From Chromera velia (lineage: Eukaryota > Sar > Chromeraceae): DNA of 64,000 bases. How positions within the stretch are numbered: position 1 is the stretch's first letter; the number at the start of each line of letters is the position of its first letter. The notes under the pieces are model-generated. The model had not been told where the DNA came from and did no database searches. It was given only the letters and a program-made list of their open reading frames with translations. Shown here in pieces: positions 10,226 to 22,800 of the stretch. Location of the stretch: the NCBI GenBank assembly GCA_018398765.1, contig JAHBMJ010004464.1, positions 1 through 64,000 on the forward strand, given 5' to 3'. The translations under genes were made by a program, and so were the position numbers.

Positions 10226-13200
10226 TTATGGCACTTCCTTTTCCTCTTCTTCATGATCACTTTCTTCAATGTGAATCGAATCGATCGGTGGTGGGAGCTG
10301 CTGAGAGCTTTTTTTCTGGCTTTTCGGCTTTCCAGGAGTGGGTGCTCCTAGGCTTCTATTCGGTTGCGGAGAGATCACAACGGGGTGAGACGGAGAACCG
10401 CGCACACGTTTGCTATTGCTGTTGGTGTTGGAACCGTCCTGTTTCTGGGCAACTAAACATCCAGACTTGGTAAGTTCGGCTACCTTCTGTGCCGCGCCAG
10501 GGTTGACAACAAGCCCCTTGTGTTGGAGGTGAATATAGAGAGGTCGGTAGCCTTCCTCATCCGGAGTGATGACTTTTTCAGGAGGGGGAAGTTTCCCCCC
10601 AGCCTTCTCAGCATTTGCGTCTGCGGCCGCCTCCTTTGGTTTCAAATTGGTCCTCCCGCCGGGCCCTGCAAGAGCGGCCCCCCCTCCAGCACTGTCAGCA
10701 GCCCCCCCGTTGCCTTTTCCCTTGCCTTTCTAAAAGTGGAACTGGATGCTGTCGCGCTTTCAGTTTCTGGTCGTTGAAACGCCGTTTCAATGATTCTTTA
10801 CCAGCAATAAGCCTCAAATTGGCTTTGCAAAACGACCAGTTAGAAAGCGTCTGCTCTGACATGTTTCCCCTGCGATCTGAGTCGACAAGTCCCCTGACTG
10901 ACCCCATCCGTTCTGCAGAGGCACTAGCAGACTGCAGAGGAGCATAGTCAGCGAACATAACTCAAAAAAAGTCAAAGGGTGCACTGTCATTCTTCCAAAA
11001 CTTGAACAAGGTCCAAGGAGTCTCTTCAGACTGCTACTGCTGCTAGTGTTGTCGCAAATGCTGCCCTGGCAGGCGGAGCTAGATCGTGAGCTGATCGCGA
11101 GCAAGCTGACCTCTCAAGAGTGGCTGCAACCCCGACACTCTCTACTTATAAGCAGACATCTGCTCGTCAAACTGCTTTAAAATTGCTCCTTGGACCGTGT
11201 CTGCCTGGACATCTGCTGACTGGGTGTCTGTCAGACCGAGTTTAGCCGGCGAATGCATCTCGTCACCAAAAAAATCGTCAAGGGTTTCACTCTGGAGACC
11301 TCCAGACCTACCCATCTCACTCTCGTCTCTGAAAACCCCTCCCTGTGCCTCCACCAACCCTTGTAAATAAAACTGTTCAAACATGCTCCGCACCTCTCTC
11401 TCACCTCGCGCACCCTGTTTGGGGGGGGAAAATGCAAGAAGGTTTGAACGGGGATCCAGAAAGGCTACAATATAAAGGGCTTGCTGCAACACCACACGAC
11501 TGCGCGTGGGCTCGAACAGTTGTGTCAAGTACCCCTTCATCCTCCGGCAGACTGAAACCATCGATGGGTCACTCGCATCTGTCCACTTGGACAGAAGGGC
11601 GTTGACAAAACGCAGGTAGAGACCTGCGGTTGGCTCCTTTTCCTTCTCCACAGTGTTCGTTGCCTGAGCAAGCCGCTCAAGCACCTGCATCACAGATCGA
11701 CAAGCAGAAACAGACTGGAATCTGTAGCAAAAGAGACGCTCACCGTTCAACAAAAAAGAAAAGGGACGCGCAGAAGGAAAACTGAAGTCAATAGACCATA
11801 TATGCAGAAGGAAAAGGGGCGCACGCGTATGGCTGACTCAGCCTGACTGACCTTGATGAACTGTTCGATAAATACCCAGTCTGCCTGGCTGTAGGGTTGT
11901 GGCCGTCCGACATCTGTGTGCAAGGATGTGAGAGGCAACTTGTGGACGTGCTGATCGAAGAGCATCGCATGAGTTGCCGACCACCGCGTACCTACATCGA
12001 GAACTGGCTTGTTCGCTGGCAGGTCGAAGCGAACCTGCTGTGCCTGATAGACACCTAATTCTTGCGAGCTGCACACAGTGCATGTGCATGTCAATCACAC
12101 AGTGCATGTATCAAAGTGCATCCTCTACTCATCGCCGTGTGAGTCCAGGCACTGAGAGATGGGAAAAGGTGTGAAGTGTATGGGTAGACCAAGGTGGTTA
12201 GACATGCAGGTAGAGGCACCATATAGCTCGTGACACGCGCGCGTATATGCATAGACGGCATATATGTATGCATAGACACCATGCATATATATGCATGACC
12301 AACTTGCGAATTTGTGTGGCAGTCTCCCGCACTGTCAAGATGATTCTCTGTGCTTCCGGGTCGTTTCTCAGAACGGTGACAACCGCATTGTGGATTGCGT
12401 GTGCCAAGCAAGGGACCCATGGCAGTCCAAGAAGCTCAACCACATTGACAACGTTCCCCCCCCTGTCTAACGTAGCAGCAAGAACTTCCTCAAGCAAAAT
12501 CCCGAGCAGATTCAGGACCTTTCGAACCATCTCTCCGATCTGCTCAGCTCCGTGGTAGATTGTCGTCTCGGGATCCAAAAAGGAGGCTGAATCCATCTCA
12601 AAGTTCTCTGTCAGCCAATGGATTATGATCGCTAGGAACCCTAACTTTCCTGAATACGACCACATGTCGAGGGTGATCGACATTTGTCGGGTCGCTGCTT
12701 TTCTCAACCTGTCTTTGATTGACAGAATAATCTCGTTCTTCAGTGTTGGGAGCAGAAGTCTCTGCACCTTCCCCACAGACAGGAGATCGTAGCGGGGGTC
12801 TAGTGCCTTGACCAGCTTTCGCAATGCCTCGTTTTCTGTGAGATGAGGCCAGCCAGCACTGGCCAGAAAGTCAGTGGTCAGCATATTGCACTTGATTCTC
12901 TTCTCATGCGTCTCTGCATATGGTGCGACCACGGCTTCTACTTCATCTTTAGTGGAGAAAAACGTTCGCACGTCAGGCTGCTTCGTCCCCCCCGCCCCCT
13001 CCGACCACTTCTCCTGTCTTTCTTGGAGCAGCTGCATATGTTTGTCAGACGTGATCGTCAAGCCATGCTGATTGATGAGGTGGGTTTGAAAAGAACTGGT
13101 TGCCGCTGCTGTATACTCACAGCCACAAATAGTTTCTCCTTCCCCCTCGGCTCCTTATATTTTCACCTGACACTGAATCACATTTACCCCCTTTTGCACG

Positions 13201-13280
13201 GACCATATTTTTTTTGCGTACCCGGCTCTAAAAACAAATGCCTCCTTCTTCCCGTTCGACCCTGTCGGATTGTATGACAT
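10226..13280 (-). CDS. hAT transposase, multi-exon
   Basis: Transposase by domain order. The start is proposed at 13280. Exons readable in frame are 13280-13167, 13115-12280, 12068-11852 and 11684-about 11146, with further coding at 10958-10695 and 10645-10226. The N-terminus shows a BED-finger-like remnant (KKIWSVQKG ... THLINQHG). The core has SITLDMWSYSGKLGF, the hAT strand carrying a catalytic Asp, then CLAHAIHN and LDVGTRWSATHAML, all standard hAT landmarks. The dimerisation domain is seen as SASAERMGSVRG ... SNWSFCKANLRL. The last joins (11146 to 10958 to 10645) do not close in frame. A T8 run near 10965-10972 looks like a frameshift, so activity is doubtful. The final segment is Pro/Ser/acidic and probably a tail. 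It is the only gene of the element. Confidence 0.8.
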
Positions 13281-13615
13281 GTCTTTACGGGGTGTAAAAT
13301 GTTTGCAGACGCTCAAAAAGGGGGCCGTAAAAGATGTTTCAGCACCAGAAAAGTCAACACAGCTGTTCGAGAAAACATTCAGCTGATCGGTTTACCTCTG
13401 CATGAAATAAAAAGGGGCGAAACGTCAATTTCAGTGCAGCTTAAAACGTTTTTTTTTTGAGAGTAAACCATCAAGATTTAGGTTTTTTCTGAAATTTTTC
13501 ATTTGAATCAGCATGCGTGATGGATCGGTACTTGCAAAAGTTTTTTCGGGACCTTCATATTTGAAAGTCATATTGATCAAATATTTGATCGTATTTGATA
13601 GGTTTTTAAACACTA

Positions 13616-13705
13616 GGTCCTCCTTGACTGGATATTTGATTTGAGCTTAAGCCCTACCTTAAATTAAATCAAATCAAATCAAATATGGTCACTAGTTACT
13701 GCTCT
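13616..13705. repeat. Inner inverted repeat of the hAT element, right arm
   Basis: AAATC-rich tract, reverse complement of the left GATTT tract, next to CACTAGTTACTGC matching the left arm. Confidence 0.75.
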
Positions 13706-13987
13706 TGCTAATGATATTAAGTGATATCATAATTTTATGCATATTTTTACAGCATTATATTAAATTAGGATATGTAAAACACTTTTTAAATTAAAGAAGA
13801 ATGTTTAAAGTATGTTAATTTTATGTTTTATTTTGTGTTATTGTTAAATAAAAAATGATTGATTCAATATAACATTCAAAAAGTTGATTTTTATTAGTGT
13901 GAAAGTCAGTTTTTGAATTAAAAACATCATTTTTACAAATATGAACTTCATTTTTTAATCTGTGCTATCTATAATCCTCTGAGTAGG

Positions 13988-14075
13988 TTTCTAACCTAAA
14001 CCTAACCTAAAACCTAAACTAACCTTAACCTAAGCCTCCTAACCTAACCTAACCTAACCTATTCTAACCTAACCT
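13988..14075. repeat. Subterminal pentamer array (right) of the hAT element
   Basis: At least ten AACCT or near-AACCT units directly inside the right terminal repeat. It resembles (CCTAA)n telomere repeats but lies inside a transposon with clear ends. Confidence 0.8.
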
Positions 14076-14089
14076 AATTGGATACCCTG
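14071..14089 (-). repeat. hAT terminal inverted repeat, right
   Basis: Exact reverse complement of 9602-9620, ending GGATACCCTG. Confidence 0.93.
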
Positions 14090-14097
14090 GTAGAAGC
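14090..14097. repeat. Target-site duplication, right copy (hAT)
   Basis: GTAGAAGC, identical to 9594-9601. Confidence 0.93.
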
Positions 14098-15189
14098 TAG
14101 CATTTCAGTGGCATTTTTTGAACTCAGGCTCTTGGTGACTTTCTAGTACCACATGCGATTCTCTAGGCCATTTTAGATGCCAGTTTAATGGAATTAAGAA
14201 TTTCTAACTTAGGTTAACTAAGTTCATTCCTAACTTAATATCATAATTGGTTTCATCACATTTAATTGATAGTAGTGCCACATATATGCTGTCATGATTT
14301 AGATAGATATTTAAAATATATATAGTCCTAGATATATAGTCGTTACTGCAGACTACATTAATGAAAAGTCATTTTACTAACGCAAATAAACTGTTAAACT
14401 TTTAGGAGGGGTTGTATAGTATATATTATAGTTAAGTTTAGAGTTAAGATTACCTACTATAGCTTGGCTTAATCATTCATTCATTAATTCTTTCATTTAT
14501 TAAAATTTTAGCAAATTTTATAGAAATTTTACCTGATATCATAATTTTGAAGAGATTTTCTAAAATGTCGGGTGCTAGATTAGGTAAAAATTTACGATGG
14601 GTAGTAATTACATCAACTCACATCTCAAATTATCTCAAGTTATAAGTTCAACTTGAACTTTTTGAGTTGCGATGTTTTGGTATATGCTTATAGGTATATG
14701 TTTGACAGTTACTACTATATACTACTACATTCAAGCCAGTGCAATAAAAATGTTACGTGCGATTGGACAGGTCTTGATGGGACAAAGACCATGTCATGTT
14801 AGTGTCTCTGTGCATACATCAAGAAGCATACTAGAGAGTGGGATATGTACAAGCAGACATTCCAAAATCATTCATGCTACAATCATTCACGTGGATGCGA
14901 ACTTGCTACCTTTCTTTGGGCCTCTGGTTGCGCCTCCTTCCCCGTCAAGCGACGACGATCAAACCCAAGCAGTCAGTACAACTGACTTGCATCCACCCAC
15001 AGGCACAGCAAGTAGATAAAGGGAGAGACCACGGGACGGGGGACGAAACGACGGATGGATAGATGCATTGCTTGCATGCGCTCTGTGTGTGTGTGCGTTA
15101 CACGAGATCGAGCAGACGCAGTCAACCAAGAGATCATAAAGAATCGACAAAAATGGATTCTTTTTCTTCATGCCGTATGTCGTGGTCAA

Positions 15190-15226
<37 letters not shown>

Positions 15227-15462
15227 TGCGATCTTTCTGTCGATCTGTGAGTCTGCCTGTCTATCTAACAGCCTGTCTTCCTTTCTTTCTTCGGTCTTTC
15301 CTGCTTGCTTGCTTGCTTGCCTGCTTGCGATAGTCTTTTGGGGCATGCTTATCCAACCACCCATCCACGAAGCAAAAGTTCTTTTTCAAAAAAACCCTTG
15401 AAGTAAGTGCACCTGCAGTCTAGGGACAGTCAAATTTTCCTCTTCCTCTTCCCTCTTGTCTG
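14098..15462. other. AT-rich spacer, then 3' flank of the coiled-coil gene
   Basis: 14100-14700 is very AT-rich with no coding signal. A 115-codon open frame at 14672-15019 has no protein-like pattern and is not called. A (CTGT)n microsatellite at about 15190-15230 and CTTG/CTTTC runs to 15330 follow. The rest is the probable 3' untranslated side of the minus-strand gene. Confidence 0.5.
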
Positions 15463-16421
15463 TCATGCAACAGGAACAGACTGTGGCTGTGCCTGCGCCC
15501 CTGTCCCCCCCCCTCCCTTTTCTGGTGCGTACTTCCGGGCCCTCATAGAACCCGACGTCTTCAGGACGCGTGATGGGTCCTTGTCTCCCTTCTTGCTCCC
15601 CCCCTCCTTTGCTCTCGGGCTGTCGACATTCTCCTTCGACTGTGTCTCTCTCTCCTTCTCCCCCCCCTTTGCCCTGGTCGGACGCAATTGTAAAGTCGTT
15701 TCCTTGGCAGAAGCACCGAGGTCCGCTGTGGGAGGAGACGGCTGCCCGTTAGTTTCTTTTTCTCGTAACCTCCGGGAAGAGGTGCTTCGTCTCTCCCTGT
15801 CGCCATCCCGCCCGTGCACCGCCTCTGTATTTGCAAGTCTGTATGCTCCGTAGGTTCTCCTCCCTGCCCGTGGAGATGCCGGAGGGGGATCTGGGGACTG
15901 TGCGAGAAGAGTGATGTCATCGGCAGGCAGGGGCAGTGCTCTAACGTTCTTGTGGGGAGTCGGGGCCAGCGCTTCATAGTAATTGTTTGCATACACAACC
16001 CCAGGAGTCGGGAGCCGGGTGGACGGGGTGAGAGTGAGGGCGGTGCGTAGAGATTCGTGATCCTGTAGGGAGAGAAGGGGAATTCTAGGGACTGTACGAC
16101 GAGAGGGACGGGGACTCTGTGAGGCTCTGTTGGCGTTTGGATCGGCTTTCATGCTTTTTGCCTTCTCTGGAGGCGCAGTGGGAAGAGAGGTCTTGGCAGC
16201 CGTTGGTGCCTGCTGTGAGACTCCCAGAGGGTTTGCAGAGTCCGGCAGGGCCCTCGTGCCTCCTCTAGTGGTCTGTGCGCCTCTGCTGTCTCCTCTTGTT
16301 CTGGCCCCTCTTTGCGTTGCCTGTGCAGTTTGCAGCTTTCTAGATTCGTTCATCTTCTGTTTCTGCTCTTGCAACTTGGAGAGAAGGAGACGCTCCGTGT
16401 CTAGAGGGCTGTGGGTCTGCA

Positions 16422-16481
<60 letters not shown>

Positions 16482-19400
16482 AAGACGGACTTAAATACGC
16501 AAAAACAGCATGTGATCGTTCGAGAAAATAGGGCGCTTTGTGTCTATAGGTGTTTTCTCATTGAAAGGAAGAGAGAGAAGACCGAGAAAGCGGTTCTATT
16601 GGGGGATAACTAGAGGGCAGGCACACCTGGGTAGACGCTCTCTCTTATTTGCACGACTATAAACAAAGAACAGGAAGGAGGGATAGAAAGAAATTATAAA
16701 TGCCAACACACAGAAAAGGCAGCATCTGCTCGATCACCCACCTTGAGCCACTCCTCTTCCCTGTCCTTGAAGTCCCTTTGATAATCGCTCATCCTGTCCA
16801 CATCTATGCGGAGGGAGGACTTGGGCAGTCGAGCAGACATTTGGGTCTGCAGAAAGGGGAATTCAGGGCAAGGATGACGGATCGATGTCCAGTTTGTTTC
16901 TAGAAATAAAGACAGCTAGAATATCGTGAAGTCAATAATCGACCGAGAGTCTAGAGAGAGGGAGGGCAGAAGCAACCCCAGAGAGACTTCAGAGGCCTGA
17001 AAAAAGTTTTGCAGGACAGAACACCTGGCAAAAGAACCACAAGACAAAAAGTCTCGAGGCTTGCATACATTGATAACGAAAGGGGCGACGGAGGCAATGG
17101 GGGCAGCAAGCAGGAAAAGAGGACGAGATGAAAATACAGGCGGCTAAAAAATCTCACGACTCCAAAATCTTTCTGTCTTCACTGACCGACCAGTCTCTTT
17201 TCATTCTCTGTAGGCCACTTGTACTCCAACAGGTTCAACGCTGTCTGTCGTCTCCTCAAGGAGTCCGTTGCAACCTCTTTTGCTATTCCCCTGACGTGCT
17301 GCAATGGGGAGTAAGGATGGATTCAAAGAGGGAATGAAGAAGTCGGGCCGACGCGATTACACGTTTAGGCACGAGAGCTAGAAGGGTCCTCATCATCAAT
17401 GCAGAAAGATACAAAGAGACGTGGTCAATGAAAGTTGCGCTCATCACGCAATGCCGACATAAACGGATAAAAGAACCTGCTATAAATTTAGGCGAGCACC
17501 ACACATCTTATCAAGCAAGCAATTAAACAGATTCACAAGAGTCCCCTCAAAAATTACCGACCTTGTCAGACCACCGTTGCATCAGAAAAGAGCAGGGAAA
17601 AAAACAGAATATCAACCATTTGTTTGTCCGTGTGTCTCACTGACCTCAATGTGCCGTCTCCTCTCTGCGGCTTTGTCTGCTTTCTCCGCGACTTCCGCCG
17701 CCAGCTCCTCCTGCAGTCGTTTGGTTTGTCAAGAGAGAGTAACATTGGCAAGTGCTTCATCTGAACAACCATGAGATGGCTATGTTCGTGCACGCACTGC
17801 ACCAGGAGATTTCTAAAAACAAAAACAAAAAAGAAGGAAGACACTGGATATTCTGCAGGAATGTTTTCTCCGCACTTTGCACGCGCAAACGGTTTTGGTT
17901 TAGAGAAAAGGCGCTCACGAAGGCCTGTTTTTTTGAGAGACTGCTGACCTGTTCTGTCCGAAGTTTCCTATCGAGGTGTTGTTTCTTGTGCAGTCGATCT
18001 GCAGGCACCCGTAGGGGGTGAATGAAGTCGTACGGGAGTCAAAGAGAGAAGATTGGAGACTCACGGGAGACACATGCGAACGCATGCACAAAAAAGGACA
18101 GAAGAGCAAGAACGAGAAGGAGACAGCCCGTCCTTCTCTACTGTCTCGGAAGTCTCGTCTTACCTGTCCGCAACCCCCCTCCTTCAAAAGAAGACAGGCC
18201 GACCTTCAACAAAGAGTCTCCTTCTCTCGATGTCTCTCACAGAGACAGCAGAGGCAGGCCGTCCTGCAGAGAGCAGAGCAGTCAGGAGGATTAAGGACGT
18301 TCTTCTTTCATCTTCACCGCCGGATTCAAAAAGAGAAACAAGGATGAGTGTCTACTCTCATGATTCAGGGGAAGACTCTTGATTTCATGAGTGTCTGTTC
18401 TTCTCTGTACGTCCCATTTCTTGACTGCTCGAGCACGCCAATGAATGGAGGGTGTCTAGGCCATGTACAGAATGCAGGACTTGTACCTCCCAGACTCTTT
18501 TTGACAGTTCTTTGAGGAATACTTTTTTCTTGGCACACAGTCCGCCTGTTGTCTTTCTTCGCTTTCTTCTGTTTCCTTCGATTCGTTTTCGCTTCTGCTT
18601 CTTTCGTCACTTACTTCACCAGATGGGACACTGTCTGAGTTGCTTCTTCTCTTTCGTTGATCTCTTCTTCGTTCTCCCCTGAAGACTTACTTGCCGCTTT
18701 CTCCTTTTGGCTGGCCAGGAGTCTCTCTGCATCAGGAAGGGAGGAGGGGAGGAGACAGGCAAGCCAGAGCACCTTGCACGTAAGAACCCATGCAGATGGA
18801 TTTTGACAGGGAAAAGGCGCCAAATGTATATCCAGTCGACGACTTCACCTGTTTGACGGTTGGCACATCTACAGCCTCTACGCATTCTTTCTATTTGCGT
18901 ATACCATGACACTTGACCTTACATCGTCTCTCCATCGACTCAGATGAGGTGACAACATACTTGGCCAAGTATGCGCAAAGGGACACATATGGATATGCAT
19001 CAACAAAAGACGATACAGGAATACGAAGAGCCACCACAGCAAAGAAAAACAAAGATTGACTGACCCGTCCAGATTTGTGACTGCACCTCCAGAACCTTTT
19101 TATTTTCTTCCACCCTCCTTGCCAACTCTCTGTGCTTCTCGCGTTCCTCCGTATCGACCTTGGAGTGCAGACTGCATACAGAAAGAAAAAATGCCTGAAA
19201 ATTAGAAGAACGGACAGAAAACAAATTACCGTCGCTCGTGCACAATCGTATGTGCCCACATACGTAGAAATACAAAATAATAGAAGAGAGAATAAAAAAA
19301 GCAGACAAGAACAAAGCGGAGAGCCCGTCCGAGAGCCAGACAAGAGAGGAAGAGAGAGAAAAAGACACTTGAGCATTCAGCTTGACTCTCTGACTGACGT

Positions 19401-19580
19401 CATTTGTCGTCGAAATCCAGCCACAGCAGCCCTCTCCTCCATCCTGAAATGATTTTTATGTATGTCAACAGAGCAGCAGGCAACTGTGTATATTTTCCTC
19501 AATGGTTCCAGATTCATGGAGAGAAGAATACTTTTTCCGCATCCATTTTGCAGAAACAGCAGTAGATCACACCCGGGAGG

Positions 19581-19616
<36 letters not shown>

Positions 19617-19758
19617 TTTCGACGCTCTAGTCTCTCTTGGGGAAGGAGGATGCATTCTTTTCATCCCTTGAGCTAGGAAGTGTTTTTCCTTCTTTCCGTT
19701 GCATCTGTGTCAAGCATTTCTGTGTGGTGTGAATGCCGAAAGAGAGCTGAGACGAGAG

Positions 19759-19816
<58 letters not shown>

Positions 19817-22800
19817 GATCTTTGGTTGCAAAGATTTGGCGGCCATTCAAGCATCAGAAAAAGATAAAAACTCAGACTGCGTTTAAGGATAGATAAGCGG
19901 ACTTGAGAAAATTGAAACGGACGTCTTACTGTACTTGTTGGAGAGTTTTTCCATCTCCTTGTAAAAACCCTTCTGTGTTTGAAATGCCTTTGCGAGGCAT
20001 TTCTCCCTCTTCTTCCTTCTCTCGGCGCGTTTTTCGGCCTCTTCCATGCGTCGCTCCTTCTCTCTGCAAACAAAAACAACAGAAAACGAACAGAAGAACG
20101 CTGAGACTGATAAACAAAGCGACACTGTAAGTGAATGATTGAGAGAAACGTTCCATGAAAGATTTGGAGTCGGTTCCCAACGGCGCGCATGCCAAAAGGC
20201 ACACAGAATTGAAAGGCAAGGAACGAGACTCAAATGGCAGCTTCCAACAAGGAACACAATAGGAAAGATAGATAAACAAAAAGCCAAGAAAACAAATAAT
20301 CCAAGCTCGCTTGCTGACCTGTGTTTTGCCCCTGCAAGTTTTGTAGAAAGGTACCTTCTGCACTCGGCGACGTGATCGCTTTCCTGCACGCCCAAGCGAA
20401 ACAAAACAGATCCGAAGAGATCACCAAGTAAGGTGTAAGGTTTGTTTCATTACAGCGTACAAACATGCTCCTAAGTTTTGCAACCTATGCAAAATGTATG
20501 TGAAAGTTCCATATTTCCCATCTACGCATGTAACAATCAATCCATCAATCCACCATGCATCCACCTATCCATCCAGCCAGCTACCCAGCTAGCGAGCAGC
20601 TCGGCCATGGAGTTACTTTTCCTGCTGTGCTCCAGAGGGATCTGCCTCTTTTCTCATACACAAATCACAGTCTACCTGTCAGCACTGCACATTCGATCGT
20701 CTGCATGTGAGCGTACCTGTTTTTTCTTCCACGCAATGAAGCGAGCTCCTTCCACGTCCACAGGAACGGGACGGCCTCCTGCCGGCAGGCACACACTCAT
20801 GTGCATTTGCGGTTTGTTCAACAGCTCTGATGGAAAAAGTGAAATGGAGAATGGATGAACGGCCGCACAGGCTGTCGTGCAAGATTTTCTTCACTTGCAT
20901 TCCGCGGAGGGGTGTGCAGAAGGCGCAAAAGAAGATGGACGCATGGGTGGTCTAATACAAAACCAAGAGTTAAGCAGGTAGCATGACAACTGTGCGTATG
21001 CGAGATGCTGAAAGAAAGCAGCACTGACCATAAGATGCCGTTGCAGAAAGGGCCCTCCACTTCCTTCTCTCCACCTCCCGGCTGCGGCGTTCTTTCTCCT
21101 GCACACACAATTAATTGTCGGTAAGAAGTGATCATCGGTTCACGGTGTTCTTTTCTCGCTCGTTTTGTGGTCTTTTCTCGCACTTCTCTTCCTCCCAAGA
21201 ATCAGGCTGCTGAGAGTCCGGTAAGAGTATAAGAAGGCTGGGTTTGTCTGAGATGAAGATTCTGAGGTACGGGTGGGAGTGTGGGTATAACTCTTCCTTC
21301 TGACAATCCATCAGCAGTTACCTTGAACATGTGACTCGATAACACAAAAAACGGAAAAAAGTCTCTATCTCATCGTCCGCATGCACACATACTGCCCAAT
21401 GCAATGAAAGCAGAGCAGACCCACCTCATAGGACTTCAAGCTCACGTGAAGCCGATCCAAAGCTCTGCAATTTGGCTCACGATGCATGCATCACAAGTGT
21501 GCATAAGGACATCCCGAGAGAGAGAAAAAGAGACTGCATGTGAAGACACATGGTCGAATCGAGATGCAAGTGTGGATGCAGACCCCTCATTGTCTTGTTT
21601 TTTTTCTCCCTTTCTTTCTTCAATGCCCCTCTATTTGAACATGGCATTTTAGTACGTGGTGGTTCTGTCTCACACCATGCACTCTCAGCAGTGAAGCTCT
21701 ATTGGTGTGTCGGCAGTCTCCGCCCTTCAAGCATTTGAAAAAACGCGTTTTTGGCACATGAAGGCTTTTGATGATTGACCGCAGTCTGCTTTACAGAGGG
21801 CGCTGAGTAGAAGAGCGACAGCGGCAAAGGACGAAACAGGAGTAGTGAAAACATAACGTGTGTGGACAATTGAGAAGGACGGGGAACCCAAGAACACGGA
21901 AAATACGTAAACAGAAATTGAATTTTCTTTTGGGAAGAAAAAGAAAGGACGCCAATCCCTCCACTCACCTTCTCTGAGCTTTTCGCTTGACTTCCTCTCT
22001 CTGTCCCTTCTTCGCCTGCATCCGTCCGCACAGACACATGTAAGCTCCACGGAGCTCACGAATCATAAGGTGTGTTTTTTTTTTTACCTGAACGAACGTC
22101 TTGAAGCGCTTTCTGAGCATTCATTTCTATAGTTCGCATATCTCTGGGGATAGAGTTACGGTTAGAGAGATTCTGTTTCTTCTCCGCCCTGAAAGTTTCG
22201 CACACACAGAGAAGAGAAGTAGGCGGGGGGGGCGGAGACGGAGAAGAGAGAGACGGACACAAACAGATAGGCAGACACATCTGTATAGAAGAACTTGACT
22301 TGCAGACCGAGACACAGACCAACAGACAGGCCGACCTCAGCCGCCACAGCCCAATTCCTCAGATAGTCCAAGTGCGCACATGCAACTTGGTCCATCGCCA
22401 CCCACTGCAGACAGTGAGTGGGTGAGTGAGACAGACAGATCACGCACACCCCACACATTCGATGAACAATCTATTGTTTGCTCGTTCGACTTGTCATACA
22501 GGGACCCACTAAGAGCCTGCTGACCCTCTTTCCGTCTTCCCCGCTTGCTGTCAACCAGATCAAAAAGCTTGAAGAGTGAAGTCTCCACGCGTTGTCTTCT
22601 TTTCGTCCTCCTCTTCTGGGGTGAAGGAGAAAGGCAAAGCGACAAAGAAGGACGCAGTCGATGGGCCCATCCTTCCTCCCCCTCCCCACTTACCTTTTCA
22701 GCGAATTGCCTCTTTTTGCTTTTGTGATGCGTCTCCTGTCCCCACTTCCACTTCAAATACCTCCCGAAAGTCCGGCCCTCCCTGCAAAGATTCATCGGTA

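Larger units (their letters stand above)
9602..14089 (-). mobile_element. hAT-superfamily DNA transposon, 4,488 bp, with intact ends
   Basis: The ends are perfect 19-bp terminal inverted repeats beginning CAGGGTATCC (9602-9620 and 14071-14089). They are flanked by identical 8-bp duplications GTAGAAGC, as expected for hAT. Both subterminal regions are packed with AACCT/AGGTT pentamer runs. An inner pair of inverted GATTT-rich repeats sits at about 9808-9905 and 13616-13705. A multi-exon transposase is encoded on the minus strand. Perfect ends and duplication suggest a recent insertion, although the C-terminal coding part appears shifted in frame at a T-run. Confidence 0.95.

Noticed and set aside
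9620-14080. Telomere or interstitial telomeric sequence from the AACCT arrays
   Set aside because: Both arrays lie directly inside the terminal repeats of a hAT element with an 8-bp target duplication, in inverted orientation, so they belong to the transposon.
14672-15062. Small protein gene with a hydrophobic start
   Set aside because: It lies in AT-rich spacer sequence, with no family pattern, no splice context and no conservation evidence.
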